A stretch of 55,667 nucleotides of DNA from an uncultured Clostridia bacterium (GCA_944386645.1 CALXBW010000010.1:1-55667), one strand, 5' to 3'; counted from the stretch's first letter, positions 16,311 through 24,975 are shown. Program-made: numbers and translations. The notes: generated by a model from the letters alone, not told the origin.

Positions 16311-17468
16311 ATGCAATCAAAAAATTCAATTTTAATAAAGGAAAGATTTAAAGAGTATGCAATACGAAATAATTTTAAGTATCAAGATAGTATGCCAATA
16401 ATAGCTCCTCAAAATTCAAAATTACTATTTAATATATCAGGAGGTGTTATATTTCAAGATGAATTGTTAGAAAAGAAGAATGCTGTTAATAAAAATGTTG
16501 CTTCTATTCAAAAATGTTTAAGAACTGATAATTTAAATAGTATAGGAGTTTCAGGAAGACATCATATTTTATTTAATATGCTTGGACATTTTATGTTTTA
16601 CAATGCAAATGAAAAAGAAACAAAAAATACATTTATAGAATTTGCATATAGCTTCCTTACTAAAGAGCTGCAGTTGGATGACAAGCGCATTTTTGTAACT
16701 GTACATCCAGATGATATTGTTACTGCAAATGTATGGAAAAAACTAGGAAAAAGTAATTTAATTGAAACTAATAAAAATATATTTATTTCTCCATATGCAA
16801 ATAAAAGTGCTTTAAGAACTGAAATTTTATGGAGAAAAACAGATAATTCTTTAGTTGAATTATGGAATTTAGTGTTTACTCAATTTGATAGTAAAGTTCC
16901 ATTTGAAAAACCAAGTATAAAAATCGCGGCGGATTCGGGTGTTAGTTTAGAAAGAATAGTTAGTGCAATTGAAAATAAGAATAATAATTATGAGAATTCA
17001 ATGTGGAACGAATATGTGAATTATATAAAAAAATATGGAAATGGCAGTTATGATATAAGTCAGTATAGAAGAATTGCTGATTTATCTAATGCATCAATAG
17101 AATTGATTAGAGAGGGTATACAACCAGGAAATAAAATACAATCATATATGTTAAGAAAATTGATGAGAACATTTTTTGACCTATGTGATTTTGATAACAT
17201 TAATCCAGAAAAAATATTAAATTATAATAAATTAGACGAAAACTGTATAAATGTATTTAAAAAAGAAAGAATTATTTATTTTAAAAGTATTCAAAAAGGA
17301 TTAATACAAGCAAAAAAGCAAATTGATAAATTTGGAATTGAGAATTTGGATAAAAATAATCTAAAATCAACCTATGGATTATCTGAAATGTATATTAGTA
17401 AAATTATTTCAAGAATTAAACATCAAAATAAAGTAAAAAATGAAATTGATCTTGATAGAGATATGTAA
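16311..17468 (+). CDS. Alanyl-tRNA synthetase catalytic-domain paralogue
   Basis: 385 residues against about 870 for full AlaRS. Clear AlaRS catalytic-core matches: FNISGGVIFQDE, IQKCLRTDNLNSIG, GRHHILFNMLGHF, VELWNLVFTQFD and DSGVSLERI (usual GMGLER). The editing and C-Ala domains are absent. Possible roles are a drug-insensitive synthetase giving self-resistance to an alanyl-adenylate-like antibiotic, an amino-acid-activating enzyme for a small molecule, or decay toward loss. A stretch at 16921-16940 (GCGGCGGATTCGGG) is far more GC-rich than its surroundings. AGGAGGGGG precedes ATG 16311, 11 bp after the S66 gene. Confidence 0.75.
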   Translation: MQSKNSILIKERFKEYAIRNNFKYQDSMPIIAPQNSKLLFNISGGVIFQDELLEKKNAVNKNVASIQKCLRTDNLNSIGVSGRHHILFNMLGHFMFYNANEKETKNTFIEFAYSFLTKELQLDDKRIFVTVHPDDIVTANVWKKLGKSNLIETNKNIFISPYANKSALRTEILWRKTDNSLVELWNLVFTQFDSKVPFEKPSIKIAADSGVSLERIVSAIENKNNNYENSMWNEYVNYIKKYGNGSYDISQYRRIADLSNASIELIREGIQPGNKIQSYMLRKLMRTFFDLCDFDNINPEKILNYNKLDENCINVFKKERIIYFKSIQKGLIQAKKQIDKFGIENLDKNNLKSTYGLSEMYISKIISRIKHQNKVKNEIDLDRDM

Positions 17469-17623
17469 AAAATACAAAAGAATAAATAAAGTGAATTTTT
17501 AAGTTAACGTGAATGGCTAGATAAAGAAGTTGGATAAAAATGGATGATTTTGTGAAAAACAATAATAGCACATGTTAAATTAAAATGTAATGTTTTTATG
17601 TAAATAATTAGCACTAAGCGTAA
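17469..17623. other. Gene-free spacer after the synthetase paralogue
   Basis: No supported gene, repeat or terminator; this is the right part of the inserted segment before dyad C. Confidence 0.4.
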
Positions 17624-17663
17624 AAGTGAGTAATCAGATAGTTACTTGCTTTTATGCTATTAT
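17624..17663 (+). promoter_or_regulatory. Dyad-embedded promoter C (relic)
   Basis: AAGTGAGTAA (17624-17633) pairs with TTACTTGCTT (17642-17651) with two wobbles, and GATAGTTACTTGCTTTTATG then CTATTATGTA is identical to promoter A. The -35 has decayed to CAGATA. It now leads into the truncated metallo-hydrolase copy. Confidence 0.55.
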
Positions 17664-17679
17664 GTAACCATAAAAATTT

Positions 17680-17973
17680 GCAACATTATTTATACCTTCA
17701 CATTGTAAAGCAACAGAAAATATTGATTCATTAATTGAGATGAATAGGAATAAAGTAAATGAAATAGCAGAAACTATTTATAGTTTTTGTAAAGAAGAGA
17801 AAACTTTTGAAGAAATATTAAAATGTATATTTGATAAATATTCTTTAACTATGAATATGAATCAATATGTTTTAGTTGGCAGTACTATAAAATCATATTT
17901 ATCTTATTTACATGATGAAAATAAAATTGGTTATGAATTTAAAGATAATAAAATGGTTTGGAGACAAGTTTAA
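17680..17973 (+). pseudogene. Truncated duplicate of the MBL metallo-hydrolase (3' end only)
   Basis: Identical in sequence to the last 97 codons of the gene at 13956-14828, with one base change. The metal-binding half is missing. A Met at 17740 would allow a 77-residue helical peptide with no catalytic residues. It lies inside direct-repeat copy 2. Confidence 0.85.
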
Positions 17974-18015
17974 AATTATTATGGAGATAATTTATGGACA
18001 AATATTATTTTACTT
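17680..18015 (+). repeat. 336-bp direct repeat, copy 2
   Basis: Second copy of 14535-14870, offset 3145 bp. Here the metK sequence continues intact. The two copies bracket the S66/AlaRS insert. Confidence 0.9.
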
Positions 18016-19103
18016 CAGAAAGTGTAACAGAAGGACATCCAGATAAGATGTGTGATTATATAGCAGATAAAATACTTGATGAATGTTTAATACAAGATAA
18101 AGAATCAAGAGTAGCTGTTGAAGTTTTTGCGTCAAAAGATAAAATTACAATAGCTGGGCAAATAACTTCAGATGCTGAATTGAATATAGATGCAATTACA
18201 AGAAATTCAATAAAAGAAATTGGATATGATAATAGCTATACAGATATAGATTATAGAACATGTAATATTGATATAAATATAACAAAGCAAAGTAGTGATA
18301 TAGCAAAAGGAGTTGATTTAGGAGGAGCCGGAGATCAAGGAATAATGTTTGGATATGCAACAGTAGAAACAGAAGTATTTATGCCTTATGCGATATTAAT
18401 GGCACATAAATTAGCTAAGATGTTAACAGAAGTTAGGAAAAGTAGTGTGATTAAATATTTAAGACCAGATGGAAAAACTCAAGTAACAGTTGAATATGTA
18501 AATAATATTCCGAAAAGAATAGAAAATATTGTAGTATCAACACAACATATTGATACAATAGATTTAAATATATTGAGAAAAGATATAATGTCTGAAGTTA
18601 TAAGAAAAGTAATACCAGAACATATGATAGATAAAGATACTAAGATTTTTATTAATCCAAATGGAGAATTTGTAATAGGAGGTCCTCTTGGAGATACAGG
18701 ACTTACAGGTAGAAAAATTATGGTTGACACATACGGTGGATATTCTAGACATGGTGGAGGTGCATTTTCTGGAAAAGATGCTACAAAAGTTGATAGGTCA
18801 GCTGCGTATATGGCAAGACATATTGCTAAAAACATTGTAGCAAATGAATATGCAAAAAAGTGTGAAATACAATTATCATATGCAATAGGTATTAATAAAC
18901 CATTATCTATATATGTTAACACATTTGAAACAGGAATTTATAATGAAGATAAATTAGTAAAATTAATTAATGATAAATTTGATTTAACTCCAAAAGGTAT
19001 TATTGAATATTTAAAATTAAAAGAGCCTATATATTCATCAACAACTAATTATGGCCATTTTGGTAAAGAGTATTTGCCATGGGAAAAAATAATAAAAATG
19101 TAA
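17994..19103 (+). CDS. metK: S-adenosylmethionine synthase
   Basis: 369 residues, a little shorter than the usual 380-400. Signatures: ESVTEGHPDKMCDYIADKI (ATP/methionine binding), GGAGDQGIMFGYA and GGPLGDTGLTGRKIMVDTYG, then GGGAFSGKDATKVDRSAAY. It makes SAM from methionine and ATP in the cytosol. It supplies the radical SAM and methyltransferase enzymes encoded here, though the gene is housekeeping. GGAGA lies 10 nt before ATG. Its first 22 nt are duplicated at 14849-14870. Confidence 0.95.
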   Translation: MDKYYFTSESVTEGHPDKMCDYIADKILDECLIQDKESRVAVEVFASKDKITIAGQITSDAELNIDAITRNSIKEIGYDNSYTDIDYRTCNIDINITKQSSDIAKGVDLGGAGDQGIMFGYATVETEVFMPYAILMAHKLAKMLTEVRKSSVIKYLRPDGKTQVTVEYVNNIPKRIENIVVSTQHIDTIDLNILRKDIMSEVIRKVIPEHMIDKDTKIFINPNGEFVIGGPLGDTGLTGRKIMVDTYGGYSRHGGGAFSGKDATKVDRSAAYMARHIAKNIVANEYAKKCEIQLSYAIGINKPLSIYVNTFETGIYNEDKLVKLINDKFDLTPKGIIEYLKLKEPIYSSTTNYGHFGKEYLPWEKIIKM

Positions 19104-19106
19104 TGA

Positions 19107-19140
19107 AGATTAGATTTAAATTGAGTCTAATCTTTTTTTC
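19107..19140 (+). terminator. metK terminator
   Basis: AGATTAGA (19107-19114) pairs with TCTAATCT (19126-19133), followed by a long T tract. Confidence 0.85.
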
Positions 19141-19268
19141 TTTTTCTTAATCACAAGCATCAATTTTTTTACCAATAAAAAAATAATTTTATCGCAACAA
19201 AAAAGCATATATAATGAATCTAATAAATGTCAGATATGTACATATAAGATTAATTTGGAGGAATAGCA

Positions 19269-19989
19269 GTGGAAGAATTAATAAAAAAGGCAATAAATAA
19301 TGATGATAAAGCATTTAATGAGTTAATTTTATCAATTATATTTTTTGACAGATAAAGAATTAAATGGTAAATCAGACTTTTCAGTAAATTTGAAAAATAT
19401 AGTATTAAAAAATATGGGAGAACGTCCAAAAAATGATGATAAAGATATGTATATTGTAAATACTCCTAACAACGAGAGAAGTATAGAAATAGAGGGAGAA
19501 TTTAATGTAGAATTGTCTAAAAGCAATGCTGTTGAGAATACAAAAATAATTGTACCAAATAACAGTGAGGTAAATTATAAAAATATGACTAAAAAAATAG
19601 ATGAAGTTAAAATTACACCATTACAAATTATTGTGAAAGTTACATCAACAATTGATAATGTAAGTATGAATAGTTTATCAAATATAAGAGATAAAGATTA
19701 TATAGGACATATTGAATATAATGTATATGATAATAATGGAGAACAATTAAGTGATTATAGTTTTGAAATTAAAAGACAAATAACATATTCAAATGGAAAA
19801 ACCGAAGAGTGGTCAACTGGAGATATAGGAACATATAAAGATTTTGAAAATGCAACTATGGAATTAACTGAATATATTATTATAGAAAAAAATGAAGATA
19901 CTGAAAGTTTAAAAATAGAACCGTTAGAGCGTATAGATGGGAAAGAAGAACAGACAGAATTAGATGAATTTAATATAGATTTAAAATAA
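19269..19989 (+). pseudogene. Collapsed ECF sigma / anti-sigma (DUF4179-DUF5643-like) locus
   Basis: GTG 19269, after TTGGAGG, starts EELIKKAINNDDKAFNELIL, the first residues of an ECF sigma factor, and stops at 19355. In another frame from 19345 (TTG) a 214-residue extracellular-type domain is open to 19989 (VKITPLQIIVKV, IGHIEYNVYDNNGEQ). It resembles the C-terminal domain of the membrane anti-sigma partners of such sigma factors. A large internal deletion therefore removed most of the sigma factor and the membrane anchor. The C-terminal part alone has neither a signal peptide nor a good ribosome binding site. Confidence 0.65.
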
Positions 19990-20037
19990 TCCTCTAAAAA
20001 AATAATTTATTGATATTTTGTTTTTTTTGGTAATTAT

Positions 20038-20067
20038 ATGAAACTTTTTATACATTTTATTTGTATT
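20038..20067 (+). promoter_or_regulatory. ECF-like promoter of the exported C39 protein
   Basis: TATGAAACTTTTT is the same core as in front of the sigma gene at 8374. Regulation of this exported protein by the window's ECF sigma factor, or by a related one, is inferred from that match only. Confidence 0.4.
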
Positions 20068-20078
20068 AATAAGAAAAG

Positions 20079-20111
20079 AGGATATAACGAAATCAGAGAT
20101 TTCTATATCCT
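20079..20111 (+). promoter_or_regulatory. Leader hairpin
   Basis: AGGATATA-AC-GAAATC-AGA-GATTTC-TATATCCT forms a 14-bp stem with a small bulge 35 nt before the start of the next gene. There is no T tract, so it is more likely an mRNA leader structure than a terminator. Confidence 0.5.
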
Positions 20112-20145
20112 ATACAATAATAAATGAACTTTTTTAGGAGGAAAA

Positions 20146-21850
20146 ATGTCTAAACATAAGAGAAGTGTGAAGAGAAAATTAAATATAAAAAGAATATTAG
20201 TATTATTAGCAATAATTATTTTTATTACAGTAGTTATAAAAAATAATCTGATATATAAAACAATATTAGCATTTAATCCTATTACAATACAAAGTTTAAA
20301 TATTAATATAAATAAAAATGAAATAGAGCCTGGAGAAGAAATAGGAATATCGACTATTATATCTCCAGAAAATTATTCACAAAGTAATTTAGAGTGGCAT
20401 GTTTCAGATACAAATATTGTTGAAGTATCAGATGGAAAAATAATTGGAAAATCAGAAGGTAAAGCAAAAATATATTTAACTGATAATGAAATTAAAAGTA
20501 ATGAAATTGAAATAGAATGTTTGATAAAAATTAGAGAGTTGACTATTAATAATTTAATAGAAGAAATGAAATTAGGAGATACATATAAATTAGAAACGAA
20601 AATATTGCCAGAAGATGCAACATATCAAGAATTATACTATGAATCAAGTAATACAGATATAATAGAGGTAGACAAAGATGGCAATTTAAAAGCAAATAAT
20701 ATACGGTAGTAGCACAATAACTATAAAAGATTATCAAGAAAATATATTAAAACAATTTAATATAGAAGTAACAAAAATTCCTGTAGAGGAAATAAAATTA
20801 GATGATAGTGATATAACATTAGGTAAGGGACAATCATATATTATAAATGCTATAGTTAATCCATCAAATGCTACTTTTAAAGATATTGTTTGGAAGAGTA
20901 ATGATGAAAATATAGTAACTATAAAAAACAGAAAAATAAAAGCAATAAATACCGGAACGACAGAGATAACAGCCACTACAGATAATGGAGATAAAATAGC
21001 AACTTGTAAAATAGAAGTTACAAAATCTTTACCAAAGAATGAAAAAAGATATGCAAATGGAAATTATAATATTAGATCTGGAGGAAGTACAGATTATGAA
21101 ATTGTAGCAACTACTAAAAAGTACGAAGAAATAGAATTTTTACAAGAAATAAAAAATGGATGGATAAAAGTAAGAAATTCAAAAGGAGTAGTTGGTTATA
21201 CTTTAGTAAAATCGAATTATTATTTGAAAGAAAAACCTAACGAAAATTCACATCATATAGATAATGTTCCCTATTTAAATCAAATTTCTCTTGGATATCC
21301 AACTGGCTGTGAAGCTGTTTCAGCAGCAATGTTATTGAAATATAAAGGCTATAATGTTTCTGCTAAAAATATTATAGATAATACAAAAACTGGTAGTAAA
21401 AAATATTTAAGTGATGACGGTAATTGGTATGGTGCAAATCCATTTAAAGAATTTGTTGGACATCCATCAATTGGATTAAGTAAAGGTTCATATGGCGTTT
21501 TTGCAACTCCAATAGTTAATGCTATGAATGTTTATGCAAATGGAAAAGCTAAAAATATTTCAGGTTGCTCTGAAGATACTTTATTTAATTATGTAAGTAA
21601 AGGTGAACCAGTTGTTGTATGGTGTGTAAAAAATGGTGGAGATTTAAGAAATGGGGTAAAGTGGTTGTATAAGGATGGAAGCGGAAGCTTTCAAGAGCTT
21701 ATAGGTGAACATTGTGCTGTATTAATAGGATATGATGACAATTATGTATATTTAAATGATCCGTCAGCAGGAAAAAATGTTAAACAAAATAAATCTAAAT
21801 TCATTTCTAATTGGAAAAAGTTATATTCACAAGCAATAATTATACAATAA
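20146..21850 (+). CDS. Exported Big2-repeat / SH3 / C39-like peptidase protein, interrupted by a +1 frameshift at CGG
   Basis: About 567 residues when joined. A basic N-terminus and one membrane segment (about 18-38) are followed by three Big2 Ig-like repeats (IEPGEEIGISTIISPE; MKLGDTYKLETKILPE; DDSDITLGKGQSYIINAIV), an SH3-like segment (NYNIRSGGSTDY) and a C39-type papain-fold domain. The C39-type domain has Cys in GYPTGCEAVSAAMLL, His in GEHCAVLIGYDD and Asp/Asn in YLNDP. Probably a cell-surface peptidase or wall-remodelling enzyme. In-frame CGG 20704-20706 is followed at once by TAG. Skipping C gives GGT and an unbroken frame to 21850. The glycine so made falls at the conserved Gly of the second Big2 repeat (ANNI-G-SSTITI). 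The zero-frame product alone would be 187 residues. AGGAGG precedes ATG. Confidence 0.75.
20704..20707 (+). other. CGGT: inferred +1 frameshift site B
   Basis: Zero frame: AAT AAT ATA CGG TAG. The +1 frame carries TAA at 20687-20689, so the shift window is six codons and includes CGG. Confidence 0.65.
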
Positions 21851-21921
21851 TATAACAAAAAATAAATGTGAATTTAATATGAATATTATAAGCATTTTAT
21901 GTAAATTCTATTAATATAATA

Positions 21922-22000
21922 TTGACTTTGTAAAAAGTAGATATATAATATAAATAATTAAAAAGATAAATGATTTCTAGTTATATATTCACTTATCTTT
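21922..22000 (+). promoter_or_regulatory. hsp20 promoter and leader hairpin
   Basis: TTGACT (21922-21927), a 16-nt spacer and TATAAT (21944-21949). The leader then folds as AAAGATAA-TGA with TCA-TTATCTTT (about 21962-22000), a 12-bp stem with one mismatch. No CIRCE or CtsR site is visible, so a structure-based heat response is possible, although the ribosome binding site is outside the stem. Confidence 0.5.
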
Positions 22001-22032
22001 CTAATTAATATTTATTGATTGGAGTGATTATT

Positions 22033-22455
22033 ATGATGTTAATACCTAGAAAGAATGAGTTTGATTTATTTGATGAGATGTTTAGTGATCCATTTTTTAT
22101 GAATAATGGAGAATCAAAATTAATGAAAACAGATATAAAGGAGAAAAAAGATAAATATGTATTATCAATTGATTTACCTGGTTATGATAAAGATTGTATA
22201 AAGATTGATATTGATAATGGATATTTAACAGTTCATGCAAAGACAAATCATCATGAAGAAGAAAAAGAAGAAGGCAAATATGTACGTAAAGAAAGATATA
22301 TGGGTGAATGTTCAAGAAGCTTCTATGTTGGAGATGATGTAAAAGAAGATGATATAAAAGCAAGCTTCAAGAATGGTACTTTGCATATAGAGATTCCAAA
22401 ACATGAAGAAAATAAACAAGTAAAAGAAAAGAAATATATTCCTATAGATGACTAA
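22033..22455 (+). CDS. Hsp20/alpha-crystallin small heat-shock protein
   Basis: 140 residues from ATG 22033, chosen for GGAGTG 22021-22026; an ATG 18 bp earlier precedes the binding site. The alpha-crystallin domain spans about 38-130 (YVLSIDLPGYDKDCIKIDI, GECSRSFYVGDDV) and ends with FKNGTLHIEIPKHEENK, the A-x-x-x-n-G-v-L motif region of Hsp20. It is an ATP-independent holdase in the cytosol, with its own promoter and terminator. Confidence 0.93.
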   Translation: MMLIPRKNEFDLFDEMFSDPFFMNNGESKLMKTDIKEKKDKYVLSIDLPGYDKDCIKIDIDNGYLTVHAKTNHHEEEKEEGKYVRKERYMGECSRSFYVGDDVKEDDIKASFKNGTLHIEIPKHEENKQVKEKKYIPIDD

Positions 22456-22493
22456 AAAAAGCTATTGCAATATTTTTTGCAATAGCTTTTTAG
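22456..22493 (+). terminator. hsp20 terminator
   Basis: AAAAAGCTATTGCAA (22456-22470) and TTGCAATAGCTTTTT (22477-22491) form a perfect 15-bp stem. Confidence 0.9.
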
Positions 22494-22580
22494 TTTTAAT
22501 TAAAAGAAGATCGACTTTATATCAACTTCGCTAATCTTGCTGGCAATTAAAAATAATTGATGTTTTAAGTAAAATTAAAT

Positions 22581-23156
22581 TCATAATAATATTGGCTGAA
22601 TTTGTTCATTTTCTAAAGCTAATTCAATAGTCTTAATTATTAATTTTGGATCAAAAACTAATGAACGAGGTTTAGTTATTGGATTATCTTGTCTAAATGG
22701 TACAAAATAAAAGTTTCTCCTATTTAACAATTTACCTATATTTTGTGCACTACCAGATAATCCATCATTAGTAGAAACTCCTATAACAACATTATTTCCA
22801 TTTCTTAAATTTGATTTTGTGGCCATCAGTACAGGAGTATCTGTAATACCATTAGCTAGCTTTGCTAAAGTATTACCAGTACAAGGAATAATAACAATTA
22901 TATCAGTCATTTGTTTTGGACCTATTGGTTCTGCATCTTGTATAGTATTAATAATTTTATTTCCTGTAATATCTTCTACAGTTTTTATAAATTCACTAGC
23001 TTTTCCAAATTTAGTATCTAAGTTGTAGCTATTAAATGACATTATAGGAATAATATTAGCACCAGTTTTTTTTAGTTCTGATAGTTGTTCAATTACATTT
23101 TTAAATGTACAAAAAGAGCCAGTCATACAAAAACCTATATTTTTTCCTTCTAACAT
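22581..23156 (-). CDS. dpaB: Dipicolinate synthase subunit B
   Basis: 191 residues, the normal length for DpaB (SpoVFB), a flavoprotein-fold subunit (GFCMTGSFCTFKNVI; IIPCTGNTLAKLANGITDTP; FVPFRQDNP) that with DpaA makes dipicolinic acid for the spore core. dpaA normally sits directly upstream in the same operon but is not here. The gene is monocistronic, with GGGAGTG before its start on the minus strand. It points to an endospore-forming lineage. Confidence 0.88.
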   Translation of the reverse strand: MLEGKNIGFCMTGSFCTFKNVIEQLSELKKTGANIIPIMSFNSYNLDTKFGKASEFIKTVEDITGNKIINTIQDAEPIGPKQMTDIIVIIPCTGNTLAKLANGITDTPVLMATKSNLRNGNNVVIGVSTNDGLSGSAQNIGKLLNRRNFYFVPFRQDNPITKPRSLVFDPKLIIKTIELALENEQIQPILL

Positions 23157-23356
23157 TTTTTCACTCCCTTCTATAATAGGGTTAAAGAAATATAATCTCT
23201 TTATGTTTATTTTATGAAATTATGTTAATTAAAGTTACAAACAAACTATATATATATTTAAGTTTGAATGTACTAAAAAATAAAAATCTAATGTTTTTAA
23301 TACATTTACTAATAATATTTTTATATGATAAAATATATATGGAAGAGAGGGATAAG

Positions 23357-24019
23357 ATGAAATATATGATAGTTAAAATAATTATAATAATTGTTGTATT
23401 ATTGGTAATTTTAGTATTTGGAATAAATTTTTATGTTAAAGCAAGTACAAAAAAACAAATAATAGATAATGAAAGTGAATTAAGTAATTTATCTGATGTG
23501 GACTGTATTTTAATTTTAGGAGCTGGTGTTAGAAATAATGCGCCTTCTCCAATGTTAGAAGATAGATTACTAAAAGGTATAGAATTATATAATAAAAATA
23601 TCTCAAATAAAATTATTATGAGTGGAGATCATGGTAGGGAAGAGTATGATGAAGTGAATATTATGAAAGATTTTGCTATTGACAAGGGAATTAAATCTGA
23701 AGATATATTTATGGACCATGCTGGATTTTCTACATATGAAAGTATATATAGAGCTAAAGAAATATTTGAAGCTAAAAAAATTATAATTGTTACACAAAGT
23801 TATCATTTATATAGAGCTTTATATATTGCTAATAGTCTAGGAATAGAAGCATATGGAGTATCAGCAGACTTACGAACTTATACGAATCAGTTGTCACGTG
23901 AAATTAGAGAAATTGTAGCAAGAGATAAGGATTTTATTAAATGCATATATAAACCTAAGCCAACATATCTTGGTGACACTATACCTGTAAGTGGTAATGG
24001 AGATATAACAAATGATTGA
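23357..24019 (+). CDS. SanA/YdcF-like membrane protein (DUF218)
   Basis: 220 residues from ATG 23357, chosen because GAAGAGAGG lies just upstream; longer in-frame starts run through the promoter. One N-terminal membrane segment (about 3-25) is followed by a DUF218 domain (DCILILGAGVRNNAPSPMLEDR; SGDH; VTQSYHLYRALYIA). SanA/ElyC-type proteins act in envelope maintenance and vancomycin tolerance in other bacteria; the biochemical activity is unclear. It is transcribed divergently from dpaB. Confidence 0.8.
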   Translation: MKYMIVKIIIIIVVLLVILVFGINFYVKASTKKQIIDNESELSNLSDVDCILILGAGVRNNAPSPMLEDRLLKGIELYNKNISNKIIMSGDHGREEYDEVNIMKDFAIDKGIKSEDIFMDHAGFSTYESIYRAKEIFEAKKIIIVTQSYHLYRALYIANSLGIEAYGVSADLRTYTNQLSREIREIVARDKDFIKCIYKPKPTYLGDTIPVSGNGDITND

Positions 24020-24313
24020 TAAAAATTTAGCTTTATAATCTTCTATTAAGTTAATATATTACTTATTCCTATATTGTTCAGATATCTTGTTTATTTTATT
24101 AGTTATAATAATTTTAATATAATTTAAAAAATTTAATTATTATAAACTATAGAAATATTTAAATTCTTGTAAGAAGAAATTTGCAAATTATTTTGATTTT
24201 AATATTATTTTTATATTTAGTTTTATTTTTTATTGGAAATAATTATGCAATTTAAATTATTTAACTTAACTAAAAACAAGATAAAAGATTTTCTGATAAT
24301 TATTATATAAGGC
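24020..24313. other. AT-rich intergenic stretch
   Basis: Almost pure A/T with no supported gene, repeat or strong hairpin. Confidence 0.4.
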
Positions 24314-24342
24314 TTGAAAAATAAGGAAAGATATGGTAAAAT
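24314..24342 (+). promoter_or_regulatory. Promoter of the glycosyltransferase operon
   Basis: TTGAAA (24314-24319), a 17-nt spacer and an extended -10, TGG-TAAAAT (24337-24342), 25 nt before the first start codon. Confidence 0.65.
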
Positions 24343-24366
24343 GTCAAAAGATAGGAGAAAAGTTTT

Positions 24367-24975
24367 ATGGGTAAAAAAATGATTATAATAACTGGTCCAT
24401 CTGGAGCAGGTAAAAGTACATTATTAAGTAATATAAATAAAGAGTGTAAAATAGGAATCCCAAGACAAACAACAACTAGGAAACCAAGAATTGATGATAA
24501 TCAAAAGTATTATAGATATGTAAATATAGAAACTTTCCAAAAAATGCATGAGCAAAAAAAGTTTGCTATTAGTTCAGGACGAAATGAAAGAAGTTACGGT
24601 ATTTTAAAGTATGATATAATGGAAGCTTTAAATACAAATGATACTATTGTAATAATAACTTCTTACAAGAATATAGAAAAAATACAAAAAATAAACATTG
24701 ATTTACATATTATCGTTTTAACATTTAATAATCATATAGAGGAATGGGTAAAGAGAAGAATACAAGAACGAGAAAGAGGTAATTCATCTCCAGAAGATAT
24801 AAAAATAAGATCTGAATATGCAAAACTGGAGCATAAGCAATATTTTGAAAAAATAAAAAAAATTGCAGACGTTGTTGTTTATACTGATTTATACAATATA
24901 AGACAAACTATCAATATAGTAAAACAAAGATTACAATTGACAGAAAAGATGAATTGCATAAGTAAAGAAAGATGA
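24367..24975 (+). CDS. Guanylate-kinase-like P-loop protein
   Basis: 202 residues with P-loop ITGPSGAGKSTLL, then RQTTTRKPR, the GMP-binding arginine pair as in Gmk (TTRxPR), and an R-rich lid region (RRIQERERG). It differs from housekeeping Gmk: the usual YYFV/FL stretch is weak and it heads an operon with two glycosyltransferases and a phosphotransferase/NUDIX fusion. It may phosphorylate a nucleotide or nucleotide-like metabolite of that pathway. AGGAG precedes ATG; the next gene follows after 16 bp. Confidence 0.7.
   Translation: MGKKMIIITGPSGAGKSTLLSNINKECKIGIPRQTTTRKPRIDDNQKYYRYVNIETFQKMHEQKKFAISSGRNERSYGILKYDIMEALNTNDTIVIITSYKNIEKIQKINIDLHIIVLTFNNHIEEWVKRRIQERERGNSSPEDIKIRSEYAKLEHKQYFEKIKKIADVVVYTDLYNIRQTINIVKQRLQLTEKMNCISKER

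Noticed and set aside
16927..16938. CGG triplets in the AlaRS paralogue as further CGG codons
   Set aside because: All three are out of frame (read GCG GCG GAT TCG GGT).
16921..16940. The GC-rich patch in the AlaRS paralogue as a foreign insertion
   Set aside because: It encodes a conserved stretch in frame (IAADSGVSLER), so it is part of the gene; GC codons there may be chance.
17740..17973. A separate 77-residue gene before metK
   Set aside because: It is a copy of the end of the metallo-hydrolase gene carried in the direct repeat.
21961..22000. A ROSE/fourU RNA thermometer for hsp20
   Set aside because: A stem exists but the ribosome binding site at 22021 is outside it; kept only as a leader hairpin.
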